Assembly: GCA_035551615.1 (NCBI GenBank)
Contig: DASZNC010000081.1
Coordinates: forward strand, 1 to 40,015
Direction of reading: 5' to 3'
DNA length: 40,015 nucleotides
DNA from: JAKCDU01 sp035551615
Lineage (GTDB): Bacteria; Actinomycetota; Acidimicrobiia; Acidimicrobiales; Palsa-688
The notes under the pieces were generated by a model. The model ran no database searches. It saw only the letters and a list, made by a program, of their open reading frames with translations, and was not told the DNA's origin. Position numbers and translations under genes: made by a program. Shown one piece after another: positions 32,872 to 40,015 of this stretch; position 1 is the first letter of the stretch, and each line of letters begins with the position of its first letter.

Positions 32872-33339
32872 CTAGAAGACTCCAGGCTCCGGAATCAAGC
32901 GAGGGTCCCTATAGCCGTCCGAGGCGAGTTGATCTGCCGCTTGGAGCAGGAAGAGCAGCTCCCCGACGTCCTCCGCCATGTCGTTTGGCACCTCGCTCAC
33001 ATACTTGAATCCTTGGGCCTTTTGAGATAGTCCCATTTGGACTAGCCGAGTACCGGTCGACTCGTTCCCTGTAAGAGCCATGTCGCGGCTAATGAACTCC
33101 CACCAGCGGACAGCGGCGGCAGCTGCGTCCCATCCCTCGATCGTGTCCTTCCTCCGTTCGATGATCTCTTGGGCGCGGTTCCTTGCGATTGTCTCCGTAA
33201 AGGCGGCATCGGGCTCGTGCGACCGATCGCTCTCCTGCCTTGGGTTAGCAAGAAGGACGGAATCGCCCTAAGCACCTCGTCGTTGGCTGGCCCGCAGCAG
33301 GTCGAGGGCCTCGGTCTCGTAGGGGTGGGCGTCCTTCAT
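32872..33339 (-). pseudogene. Hypothetical gene interrupted by an in-frame amber codon
   Basis: A strong ribosome site (GAGGAGG) and ATG at 33339 start MKDAHPYETEALDLLRASQ, and the same frame meets TAG at 33270-33268 after 23 codons. Beyond it the frame stays open for 132 codons with protein-like content (ETIARNRAQEIIERR, WDAAAAVRWWEFISRD, ending IPEPGVF), but has no normal start until an ATG at 33081. Either the gene is decayed, or the stop is read through, or a 69-residue internal product is made. No family recognised. Confidence 0.55.
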
Positions 33340-33350
33340 GGGCTGCCTCC

Positions 33351-33692
33351 TCACCAATGGCCTGCCAACTTGGCCTGGCACACCGCGATGTTATGCAGCG
33401 CGGCCAGTTCTGCTGGCTGCCCGCTCTGGGGGTTCATGCCACCCCAGATGCCGGCCAGCGTCGGCCCCCTGATCGATCGCCCACTTCTGGCACTCCGAAC
33501 GGACTAGACAGGGCCAGACCAGCTTGGGCGGGGCAGACGGTTCGCCGCGTTGCGGAAAGAACTCCACTTGCGGGGTTTCCCTGCAGAGGGCATCGGCTTG
33601 CCATGATGGGCGCCGGAGGAGATCAGTTCGAGTAGGAACCTGACTTCGGAGACCTCGTCGCCGAAGGTTGTTGCATCCGCAACCGTCTGCAC
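33351..33692 (-). pseudogene. Frameshifted WhiB-family gene
   Basis: Pieces of a WhiB protein lie in successive frames: an N-terminal part ending LLELISSGA, then WQADALCRETPQVEFFPQRGE and PCLVRSECQKWAI, then AGIWGGMNPQSGQ with a helical tail ending at TGA 33351. At least two frameshifts are needed to join them, and one cluster Cys is replaced in the VWPC segment. It is decayed and lies 12 bases upstream of the amber-interrupted gene. Confidence 0.7.
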
Positions 33693-33766
33693 ACGTACGA
33701 TATCTGTTCAACGCGCGCCCCAGCGGAGAACTCGGCGACCATCAGCCGGCCCCGCCGGACGGTGAG

Positions 33767-34021
33767 CTACTTGCCGCTGAGCGGGCGGCGGTCCCGAAGT
33801 GCCGAACGCAACCACAGGGGGACGATCAGCAGCCAGACAAGGCCGGCAACCACGGCTATCGAGCCGCCCGACCCCGCCAGCCCGTTCAGAAGAAAGCCCA
33901 GACCACCAAGCAGGAAGACGATTGCCATACCAGCCCAGAAGCGAGGTCTCGGAGCGCGTTGAGCGTCCTTCCGATCCCGGAGGGAGAAGTACGACCGCAA
34001 CGGATTCCACACTCCCTCCAT
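33767..34021 (-). CDS. Small two-TM membrane protein
   Basis: This protein of about 84 residues has a charged N-terminus (SLRDRKDAQRAPRPRFW) and two adjacent transmembrane helices, MAIVFLLGGLGFLLNGLAG and IAVVAGLVWLLIVPLWL, closed by a basic tail. An ATG at 34021 is the best start by content, but it has no clear ribosome site. A longer frame to 34117 is possible. No family is recognised. It lies beside another small membrane-protein gene and may be cargo of the accessory segment. Confidence 0.55.
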   Translation of the reverse strand: MEGVWNPLRSYFSLRDRKDAQRAPRPRFWAGMAIVFLLGGLGFLLNGLAGSGGSIAVVAGLVWLLIVPLWLRSALRDRRPLSGK

Positions 34022-34203
34022 TATGCGGGAGCGACTCAATCTTGTCCCAGGTTGGAAGAAAGCATCATGGTGGCCGTCATGGGTTACAGCCTTGATGGCC
34101 CGTCGGGCGGGGGCCAAGGCCCCACAGCCGAGTAAGCCGTCAGGGACGCTGTCCGCCGGACCTGTAAACCCTCAGTGTCCCGCTGACAGCGCCGTTCTCG
34201 TCC

Positions 34204-34632
34204 CTACGTCTCTAGCGGTCGCCCTCGATCATCTCGACGGCGGCGGCGGGAGTCCTGAGATAGTCCAACCGCACCGAGCATGACGATGGGGATTGCCGCC
34301 GCCAATGTGAGATACCACCACCCCCGATCTGCGATCGCTAGGTAGATAAGCCAGCCGCCTCCCGCTAGAAACACGATCGCAAGAGTGACACCCGTCATGC
34401 TTCGAGTCATCTCAGCTTCAGACGCGATTACGTCCCTTATTTGACCGTCAATGTGTGCCAGAAGCTCTTGGCGGACGCCGCTTTCCTCAGGAAGGTCGTG
34501 GAGCAGATGGAGGTCCTGCCTGGCTCGGTCCCGTCGACGGTCACGACGCCACCCGTATTGAAGCCCGACCGCGCCAATGCCTAGTACCGCCACTACGATC
34601 GCGGAGATCGCGTCGGGATTCACGGTCTCCAC
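34204..34632 (-). CDS. Small three-TM membrane protein
   Basis: This 142-residue protein has one helix at about 8-25 (AISAIVVAVLGIGAVGL). A cytoplasmic, highly charged helical segment with RRDRRRDRARQDLHLLHDL follows, then two helices at about 80-120, and a strongly basic/acidic tail. The start is GTG at 34632 or GTG at 34623. Function is unknown. It is divergent from the PIN gene with about 80 bases between starts. Confidence 0.6.
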   Translation of the reverse strand: METVNPDAISAIVVAVLGIGAVGLQYGWRRDRRRDRARQDLHLLHDLPEESGVRQELLAHIDGQIRDVIASEAEMTRSMTGVTLAIVFLAGGGWLIYLAIADRGWWYLTLAAAIPIVMLGAVGLSQDSRRRRRDDRGRPLET

Positions 34633-34714
34633 ACCGCCCGGCCACCTGCGTGTGCGATTTGCTTCACGGCATTACCGTATGTCAGGGCCAACCCGGTCTC
34701 ATATCTTCTGAGCC

Positions 34715-35263
34715 ATGCGATTCGTTCTCGACACGAGTTGCCTAATCGCTGCTCAGGAGCCGGCCGACGCGCATCACGTCGCAGTGTCCGAACTCTTCTC
34801 CCTGGGCGCTGCTGGTCGTGCTGAGCTGCTCGTCTCCCACACCAGCTACGCCTACGACCTGGAGAACGACACGGTCGCCGAACGAAGGGCACAGCGTCTT
34901 GCCTGGCTCGATGAGCAACCGCTCGGCAAGGTGCCCGGAGCGTTCACGTGGGACGTCAGTCGCCTGGGTCACGGGGACGTCTGGCTGTCGGACGAGATAG
35001 CTGAACAGGCGAACGCGTTGAATCGTCTGCTGCTTGACGAGGCACGGTTCAGCCGCCGCAAGGCGATCGACCCGCATCACATGGTCGCAGCGCTTATGGC
35101 GGGCGCTGACTTCGTCACAACGGACTACTCAGACATCCTCCGACGCCGTGACAGGATTTCGAATCTGAGCGGACTGAGCGTGATGAGCCCGGCAGAGGCG
35201 GTCTGCAAAATCCGGACGTCCAATGAGGGCCCGAGTGCGCCGGGGCGAAGTCGGGGGGGATGA
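34715..35263 (+). CDS. PIN-domain protein (VapC-like)
   Basis: This 182-residue protein starts MRFVLDTSCLIA, the first strand and catalytic Asp (D6) of PIN ribonuclease domains. FVTTDYSDI near the C-terminus supplies a second conserved acidic position, and PHHMVAALMAGADF precedes it as in PIN folds. Many PIN proteins are VapC toxins, but no small VapB-like antitoxin gene is visible on either side, so it may be an orphan or have a different role. The last 30 residues lie within the left arm of a strong hairpin. Confidence 0.75.
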   Translation: MRFVLDTSCLIAAQEPADAHHVAVSELFSLGAAGRAELLVSHTSYAYDLENDTVAERRAQRLAWLDEQPLGKVPGAFTWDVSRLGHGDVWLSDEIAEQANALNRLLLDEARFSRRKAIDPHHMVAALMAGADFVTTDYSDILRRRDRISNLSGLSVMSPAEAVCKIRTSNEGPSAPGRSRGG

Positions 35264-35285
35264 CCTACCGGCCGGCGCACTCGGG
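35230..35285. terminator. Hairpin overlapping the end of the PIN gene
   Basis: Perfect 14-bp arms (cccgagtgcgccgg at 35230-35243 and its complement at 35272-35285) enclose a 28-base loop that contains the stop codon of the PIN gene. It is probably a terminator, unusual in overlapping coding sequence. Confidence 0.6.
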
Positions 35286-35479
35286 ATCTCAACGGTATCG
35301 GCCGTTGTCCTTCCGCAGGTTTCCTACAGATGAACAGTCGATCTGAAAGGGTGCCGGCCCGGCGCCCGGCGGCGGAACGGGCGCACTGGGCCGGGCTCTC
35401 CGCCTACCGCTGGGGTGGTTGGCGAAGACCTTGAAGAGGCTATCTCCACCGTCTTCGTTGAGCTAGGGCCGCGCCAGTC

Positions 35480-37243
35480 TCATCCGGTGGGGCCTCCCGC
35501 TTTGATCATGCTCAAGATGGCAGCGTACGCCTGCAGGTATTGGTTCCCGAGGTACGGGATGGCGTTAGCGCCGGTGGTCGCCTCTGTGGTCGCGACCGCC
35601 GAAGCTGACGGAGCCTGCGTGACCGTCAACGTGTTCGCCGGCAGATACGAGTCCGCCTGCGACGTAATGCCCTGCGCTCCGAGCTGTGACGGGTTCACAT
35701 ACTGCTGCTGCGGACCCGGAGCCACCTGACCCGACTGCCCCTGCATGGCGGCCTGCAACCCCCCGTACGGGTCACCTGTCACATGATGCGCCGCTAGGGC
35801 CTGTACGGCGGCGGGCGCTTGGGAAAGAGGCGGGCCGTCCATTGGGTGGGTTGCCGTCAACGCGGGCTGGCCAGGGGTGCCAGACATGTTCGATTCCCAA
35901 TGCCCGTTGACGAACGTCGGCCCGGTCCCGGGCGCTAGGCCCGTGGTAGTGGGCGTCGTGTTCGAGGTCGTTGCCTTGGCAGGAGCGGCCGTCATGGAGG
36001 ACTGGTTGGTCTGCGCCCACTGCTTGATTGCTACGAACGACGGCAACTGCTCCTGCCCCGCATTCAACGACGTGATCTTCCCGCCCGACCACTCCGTCAA
36101 CTGCTGCGCCGCGGTCGGACTCGACTTGATCGCCGTCGTCGCATCGCCAGATTGGAAGGCGTTCATCAGGTCCACGTACTTCGAGGAGCGGAGCATGTCG
36201 ACGGCCGCCTGAATCGCCGCCGCATACGAACTGTAGGTGGTCTGGCCCTGCTGGTTCGTCTGGCCCGTCGTCGTCCCCAACAGGTTATGCGTCTGGTTGT
36301 TGAGGCCGCCGTTGGCTTGTATCCAGGCGGTCATCAACTGCACGTTCCCCATCGTCACCATCGACTGTCCGCCAAGCGCATCCAGGACGGCAACGGCTGC
36401 CTCAGCGGGGCCGGGGAACGGACCGTTCGAGATCGGCCCGGTAGCGGTAAGAGGTGTCTGCTCGGCAGTGCGAGCGTTGATCTGCTGCTGATACTTGGCC
36501 TGCGACATCCCCTCCGCCTGAGAGTTCAACGCCTGCTGGTAGGTGGTCTCTTGGGCTTGAAGTGTCTTGGTCATCGCGTTCAGCTCGGCTTGGTCAGGAG
36601 CCCGGCCCAATTCCTGCTCGAAGGTCGAGAGGGCGGTCGCATACATGTCCTGCGGGTTCGTGAGCGAGACTTGGTAGGTGTTCCCGCCACCCACGATCGG
36701 GCTTGTCGCTCCCTCCTGCTGCAGGTAGCCAGCCCCGGAGGCGATCTGCCGGCTGATAAGCGTCGACATTGGGGTGTTGGTGTTGGCCGACTGCAGGATG
36801 GCGGCGGACATTGCTGCGAAGTTGTCGTTGTTGAACGACCCGAAATCGAGGTTCGACGTGATCGTTGTTCCTTCCGCCGACTGATAGAGCCCAGCCGAGT
36901 TCAAATACTGGTTCAACGTCGCCAACTGGTACTGGTTCAGGTCGCCATAGGCAGCCATGATGTCACTGCCTTGATAGACCTTGGTCGGGCTCAAACCGAG
37001 TATCGAGGCGATAGTCGCGCCCAGCACGACCTGCGCCCCGGCTACATAGGTCTGGTATGTGTACGGGGATGTAGCAGCTGATGGCGGCGCGATCTGCTCG
37101 GAGGTGTTCATCGATCCCGCCGCTCCGGTGCCGATGGCTGACAGTGTGGGCGCTGGCGGGGTACCGGTGATCGCCGCACTGAAGTTGATCCCGCCTTGCG
37201 TTATGCCTTGGCCGGGGATCGTACCGGTGGTGGTGTCACTCAT
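35480..37243 (-). CDS. Virion-associated-like protein with lysozyme-like/transglycosylase-type segment
   Basis: This 587-residue, Gln/Asn/Thr/Ala-rich protein has no signal peptide. Residues about 281-390 resemble a domain found in actinophage virion proteins: LDALGGQSMVTMGNVQLM, AWIQANGGLNNQTHNLLGTT, YSSYAAAIQAAVDML and YVDLMNAFQSGDATTAI. That pattern is also seen in lysozyme-like enzymes acting on small peptidoglycan pieces. An N-terminal segment (about 60-120) is helical and a long Pro/Gln/Ala tail follows. It may be a tail- or capsid-internal protein of a phage remnant, or a peptidoglycan-active surface protein. The family assignment is tentative. Confidence 0.55.
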   Translation of the reverse strand: MSDTTTGTIPGQGITQGGINFSAAITGTPPAPTLSAIGTGAAGSMNTSEQIAPPSAATSPYTYQTYVAGAQVVLGATIASILGLSPTKVYQGSDIMAAYGDLNQYQLATLNQYLNSAGLYQSAEGTTITSNLDFGSFNNDNFAAMSAAILQSANTNTPMSTLISRQIASGAGYLQQEGATSPIVGGGNTYQVSLTNPQDMYATALSTFEQELGRAPDQAELNAMTKTLQAQETTYQQALNSQAEGMSQAKYQQQINARTAEQTPLTATGPISNGPFPGPAEAAVAVLDALGGQSMVTMGNVQLMTAWIQANGGLNNQTHNLLGTTTGQTNQQGQTTYSSYAAAIQAAVDMLRSSKYVDLMNAFQSGDATTAIKSSPTAAQQLTEWSGGKITSLNAGQEQLPSFVAIKQWAQTNQSSMTAAPAKATTSNTTPTTTGLAPGTGPTFVNGHWESNMSGTPGQPALTATHPMDGPPLSQAPAAVQALAAHHVTGDPYGGLQAAMQGQSGQVAPGPQQQYVNPSQLGAQGITSQADSYLPANTLTVTQAPSASAVATTEATTGANAIPYLGNQYLQAYAAILSMIKAGGPTG

Positions 37244-37292
37244 ACTTCTGCCCTTCGGTCGTTGAAAGCAGACTTCGATCGCCGCTAGTACC

Positions 37293-37309
37293 TATCGTCA
37301 TTAACGATA
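37293..37309. promoter_or_regulatory. Small palindrome in divergent promoter region
   Basis: TATCGT and ACGATA flank the five-base spacer catta between the virion-like gene (-) and the coiled-coil membrane gene (+). It is a plausible operator for the divergent pair. Confidence 0.4.
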
Positions 37310-37423
37310 TCGGAGGAGGTTGCTATCTCACGTGACCTTTGGGCTTGCCGCGAGGGCCGGTTCTCTATTGGGAACTCTGCCGAGGGGAGCAGCACTAATG
37401 GCCATCGACTTAGGCTCTAGCTC

Positions 37424-37855
37424 ATGGAATACCAACCAGGGGTGGGGATGCCGGCGCAAAGGCGACGGCTCCCTCAAATCATCGTCACAATCGTTCTTGT
37501 GGTGCTCGTGGGCGTCGTCGCCTTTGGCGCCTACTCGCTGGTCCAAGCGCACAGCGATATCACGGCGTTGCAACGTCAGAACAATCAGGACCGGTCACAG
37601 GTAGCCGCTACGGCCTCCTCATTAGCAACCCTGAAGACTCAAGTCAGCCAGGACGCAGGCCAGCTATCGAATATCCAGGAGAGCGTCACATCGTTGACAT
37701 CCCAAGTCGGGGCTATATCGAAGCCCAGCGACCCTCTGTCGGCGTACAACCAGATCTGCGACAGCACCTTCCAGAACTCCACGACTGACCTCGAACAGCT
37801 GTACTACTACCCGTGCACCAACGTGGTGCAGACCACGCCGCTGCCGGGCGGCTAG
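37424..37855 (+). CDS. Single-TM protein with exterior coiled coil
   Basis: This 143-residue protein has a basic N-terminus (QRRRLPQ), one transmembrane helix (about 18-42, QIIVTIVLVVLVGVVAFGAY) and a coiled-coil segment (about 45-95, QAHSDITALQRQNNQDRSQ and ATLKTQVSQDAGQL). The C-terminal part has two Cys. Starts at ATG 37424 or ATG 37448 are both possible, the second having aggggtgg just upstream. It is divergent from the virion-like protein. Function unknown. Confidence 0.6.
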   Translation: MEYQPGVGMPAQRRRLPQIIVTIVLVVLVGVVAFGAYSLVQAHSDITALQRQNNQDRSQVAATASSLATLKTQVSQDAGQLSNIQESVTSLTSQVGAISKPSDPLSAYNQICDSTFQNSTTDLEQLYYYPCTNVVQTTPLPGG

Positions 37856-38006
37856 ATCGCGCGGACCAGCTCACACGAACTGCGTCCGCCCCAGCTCGAC
37901 TGGCTTGTCGCCCCGCTCGGGGGCCCCCGTATCGCTCTGATGGCAGCACATTCATGCAGCAAGAAATCCCGAGCATCCGGTTTAATCCATTCGGACCTAT
38001 TTCCCG

Positions 38007-38032
38007 TCGGCAAATGCCGAATATGTCGGCAT
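38007..38032. repeat. Alternating hexamer repeats upstream of the tyrosine recombinase
   Basis: TCGGCA (38007-38012), TGCCGA (38015-38020) and TCGGCA (38026-38031) alternate in orientation. The last two form a 19-base inverted repeat, ATGCCGA-atatg-TCGGCAT (38014-38032). It lies 110 bases upstream of the recombinase start and may be an operator or arm-type recombinase site. Confidence 0.5.
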
Positions 38033-38141
38033 AACCTCGATTTACCCGGCAGTCTGTCGTCAGTCGCCGACATTTTGACGTAAGCACCCTCCGCAACCAC
38101 GGACTTATGCTCCGGCCTTCGCCCCAATAACGGAGGTAACC

Positions 38142-39662
38142 GTGAGCACCAAGTCCGACCGACCGAGCGTCTATAAGCTCCTCGACGATTATGTCGGGAA
38201 GGCTTCTGACACTCCGAAATCGGATCGCAGCAGACAGAAGGATGGCGCCGCCGTTCGGAACCTGCTGCGGTACACCGGCATAGAGGCCATCGAGAGACTG
38301 ACGACAGAACAGGTCGCCGAGTGGGTCAACCGCCGGGGCCTCTCCTTCCTAACCCGAGATCAGTACCGGACGGCCATCTACGATTTCCTTGACTGGGCCC
38401 AGCGGCACGGTCTCGTACGGGACAATGCGGCCGAGCCGTTGCGCAGAGTGGAGGAACTGGTCCAGGCCCACCTGCACGACGCACCCAAATCTCAGTCCGA
38501 GCACACGCTCAGAAATCGGGGGGTAGCTCTCCGGAGTTTCTGGCAGTACGTCGGGCCGATCGCGGTCGACGAGGTGACTTCAGAAGACATTGTCACGTGG
38601 GTGGAGAGCCGGAATGTCTCCAGCGTTACGGCGAGCCAGTACCGGGCCATTCTCCGGGAGTTCCTCAACTGGGCCTGCCGCGAAGGTTTGGTAGCAGACA
38701 ACGTTGCCGAATCGCTGCGGATGACGACGCCAGGCGGGTGGCGACCCCCAGACGGCCTCAGCCGCCCGCCGACCGGCACCATACCGGTGGTCTCGCAGGC
38801 AGTCGACTTATTCATATGGGACCGGTACGGCAGACGCGAGGTCACACTCACTTCCGCCCGACACCTACACCAGCGTCTCGCCCTGCTCGTCTCCGCCGTC
38901 GGCCCAGACCTACCGGTAGACCAGTTAGACCGCCCCAGAATTTTGGACTGGCAGCACTCGATCAACAGCTACGCCCAAGCCTCCCGGCGCGTCTACCTGT
39001 CCGCCGTACGAACCTTCTGCAACTGGGCGGTAGCCGAGGGCTACCTCGTCAAAGACCCGACCTCCGGGCTCGCCAAGGTCAGAGAACCACGACGAGTCCA
39101 CCGAGCACTACCCAAGGCCTCAATCCGACAGCTACTGGCCGCCTGCGAATCCGACCGAGACAGGGTCATCATCTGGCTACAGCTCGGCGTCGGCCTGCGA
39201 TGCGGCGAAGTCGCCTCCCTAGACCTAGCCGACTACGACGCCGACCGCCGCCAACTCTTCGTGAAAGGCAAGGGCGGCCACGAACGGATCCTGCCCGTCC
39301 CCAAAACACTCCACCAGGCGATAGACACATACCTCGCCTCAGAACGAGGATGGAAACCTGGACCCCTCATCATGCCCGTCGGTCGCGTCCACCCCGGGAC
39401 CGAGCAACTAGACGCCCAAGCCATAGTGAGCCGCACCGGACGACTCGTCCGCAAGGCCGGAATCAAACAGGCACCACGCGACGGAGTCAGCGCCCACGCC
39501 CTACGCCACACCTGCGCAAGCGACGTCCTCGACCACTGCTCCAACGTACGAGTCGTCCAAGAAATCCTCGGTCACGCCGACCTATCAACAACCGCCATCT
39601 ACCTACGCCGAGCCAACCTCGCCCAAATGGCTGAAGCCCTAGAAGGACGGGACTACACGTGA
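38142..39662 (+). CDS. Tyrosine recombinase with three tandem core-binding domains
   Basis: This 506-residue protein has a C-terminal catalytic domain carrying the full set: R353 (LRCGEV), K377 (KGKGGHER), H452 and R455 (HALRHT), H478 (LGHAD) and nucleophile Y487 (TTAIYL). Upstream are three SAM-like core-binding units at about 10-102, 118-194 and 215-313. The first two share an almost parallel motif (LTTEQVAEWV...LVRDNAAEPL and VTSEDIVTWV...LVADNVAESL), so they come from a duplication. Usual integrases have one. The start is GTG at 38142 after ggagg. The next gene overlaps its end by GTGA. Confidence 0.92.
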   Translation: MSTKSDRPSVYKLLDDYVGKASDTPKSDRSRQKDGAAVRNLLRYTGIEAIERLTTEQVAEWVNRRGLSFLTRDQYRTAIYDFLDWAQRHGLVRDNAAEPLRRVEELVQAHLHDAPKSQSEHTLRNRGVALRSFWQYVGPIAVDEVTSEDIVTWVESRNVSSVTASQYRAILREFLNWACREGLVADNVAESLRMTTPGGWRPPDGLSRPPTGTIPVVSQAVDLFIWDRYGRREVTLTSARHLHQRLALLVSAVGPDLPVDQLDRPRILDWQHSINSYAQASRRVYLSAVRTFCNWAVAEGYLVKDPTSGLAKVREPRRVHRALPKASIRQLLAACESDRDRVIIWLQLGVGLRCGEVASLDLADYDADRRQLFVKGKGGHERILPVPKTLHQAIDTYLASERGWKPGPLIMPVGRVHPGTEQLDAQAIVSRTGRLVRKAGIKQAPRDGVSAHALRHTCASDVLDHCSNVRVVQEILGHADLSTTAIYLRRANLAQMAEALEGRDYT

Positions 39663-39878
39663 CCGGCCCACATAGACCGCCAACCCTCACCGAACTCCTC
39701 GACGCCGGCTGCGACCTCCAACAAATACCAGGCATCAAACCCGCACACCTCACCATCGCCTACTACATCCGATGGCACACAAACATCCGAACAGACTGGA
39801 TAACCCAACTACAGACCAACGTCACCAACTACCTCAACGGCGCCACCGAAACCCTCCCCGACTGGACCCGCAACGACA
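39659..39878 (+). pseudogene. Gene coupled to the recombinase, interrupted by an IS
   Basis: The GTG at 39659 overlaps the recombinase stop (GTGA). About 73 residues of a helical protein can be read (LTELLDAGCDLQQIPGIKP, TIAYYIRWHTNIRTDWI, ending WTRND) before the IS-like end at 39879. In this frame a run of element-derived residues then leads to a stop near 39976. The intact partner was probably a small accessory factor of the recombinase, cut by the IS. Confidence 0.65.
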
Positions 39879-40015
39879 TGAGTCCCCCCGGGTTTCGTGC
39901 AGTGCCTATCCCGGGGTTTTGGCCTCGGGGGAAGGAGACTGCGTCTGATGGGTCGACCGAGGAAGTATTCCGATGAGTTTCGCCGCCGGGCGGTTGATGA
40001 GGTCTTGGAGCGGGG
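39879..40015 (+). mobile_element. Left part of an IS3-family-like insertion sequence
   Basis: The sequence from TGAGTCCCCCCGGGTTTCG to the window end has a TG-starting terminus, as in IS3-family elements. It then has a ribosome site (gaaggag) and the start of an OrfA-type transposase. Its other end and any target duplication lie outside the window. Confidence 0.7.
39948..40015 (+). CDS. IS3-family transposase OrfA, N-terminal fragment
   Basis: The first 22 residues (MGRPRKYSDEFRRRAVDEV and three more) match the common start of IS3/IS911 OrfA helix-turn-helix transposase subunits. The start is ATG at 39948, 11 bases after gaaggag. Truncated by the window edge. Confidence 0.85.
   Translation, partial: MGRPRKYSDEFRRRAVDEVLER

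Larger units (their letters stand above)
31290..39878. mobile_element. Second integrative accessory segment with tyrosine recombinase
   Basis: From the truncated tadA to the IS at 39879 the genes are accessory in character and the base composition is lower in GC than the backbone. They include a toxin-antitoxin-chaperone module, broken genes, small membrane proteins, a PIN protein, a virion-like protein and a tyrosine recombinase. The left edge is set by loss of TadA homology near 31288-31300. The right edge and the missing tadA 5' half would lie beyond the window, so the true end is unknown. Confidence 0.6.

Noticed and set aside
34715..35263. PIN gene as half of a VapBC pair
   Set aside because: No small antitoxin frame overlaps or abuts either end. 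The upstream gene is divergent and membrane-bound.
1..40015. CRISPR arrays and tRNA or rRNA genes
   Set aside because: Looked for regularly spaced repeats and tRNA-like cloverleaf or TTCGA loops by eye and found none. Short tRNAs could still be missed without a covariance search.

Overview
The window is high-GC DNA with WhiB-type regulators, GTG starts, ATGA/GTGA start-stop overlaps and sortase-like surface anchors. This fits Actinomycetota. The combination of a PilB-type pilus ATPase with Tad pilus genes suggests Acidimicrobiia, but that placement is an inference. Only sequence inspection was possible, so family names rest on motifs I could read.

Layout. (1) 1-17.1 kb is chromosomal backbone, mostly on the minus strand. 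It holds a PilB/GspE ATPase cut by the left edge, a J-domain protein, a secreted anchored protein, a Dabb protein and an EAL-HDOD protein. It also holds a three-gene CHAT/NTPase/membrane-protein operon (4971-9661), a hemerythrin-like protein, a lipoprotein, an ECF sigma factor with a membrane partner, a large secreted beta-propeller-like protein and three TadE/G-like pseudopilin genes. (2) 17.27-28.86 kb is an 11.6-kb integrative element. It splits a short membrane-protein gene of the tad locus, and the two gene halves rejoin in frame when the element is removed. It encodes a large serine integrase, a ribbon-helix-helix-like protein, a chain of overlapping small genes, an initiator-like protein with iterons inside its gene, a small-terminase-like protein, a resolvase, WhiB, a phage major-capsid-like protein, a methyltransferase-endonuclease fusion and a Clp-fold protease. 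It has no portal, large terminase or tail genes, so it looks like a phage satellite. (3) 28.9-31.3 kb resumes the tad locus with tadC, tadB and a 5'-truncated tadA/cpaF. (4) 31.3-39.88 kb is a second, AT-richer accessory segment. It carries a toxin-antitoxin-SecB chaperone module, broken genes, small membrane proteins, a PIN protein, a virion-like protein and a tyrosine recombinase with three core-binding domains. An IS3-like element enters at 39.88 kb and runs off the window.

Working together. The tad order, read on the minus strand, is tadA-tadB-tadC-small protein-tadE/G-like genes, and it has been hit twice, so the Tad pilus is probably not functional here. The strongest candidates for undescribed systems are the CHAT operon (a possible protease-triggered membrane effector) and the 11.6-kb satellite-like element with its in-gene origin, twin operators and restriction/protease cargo.
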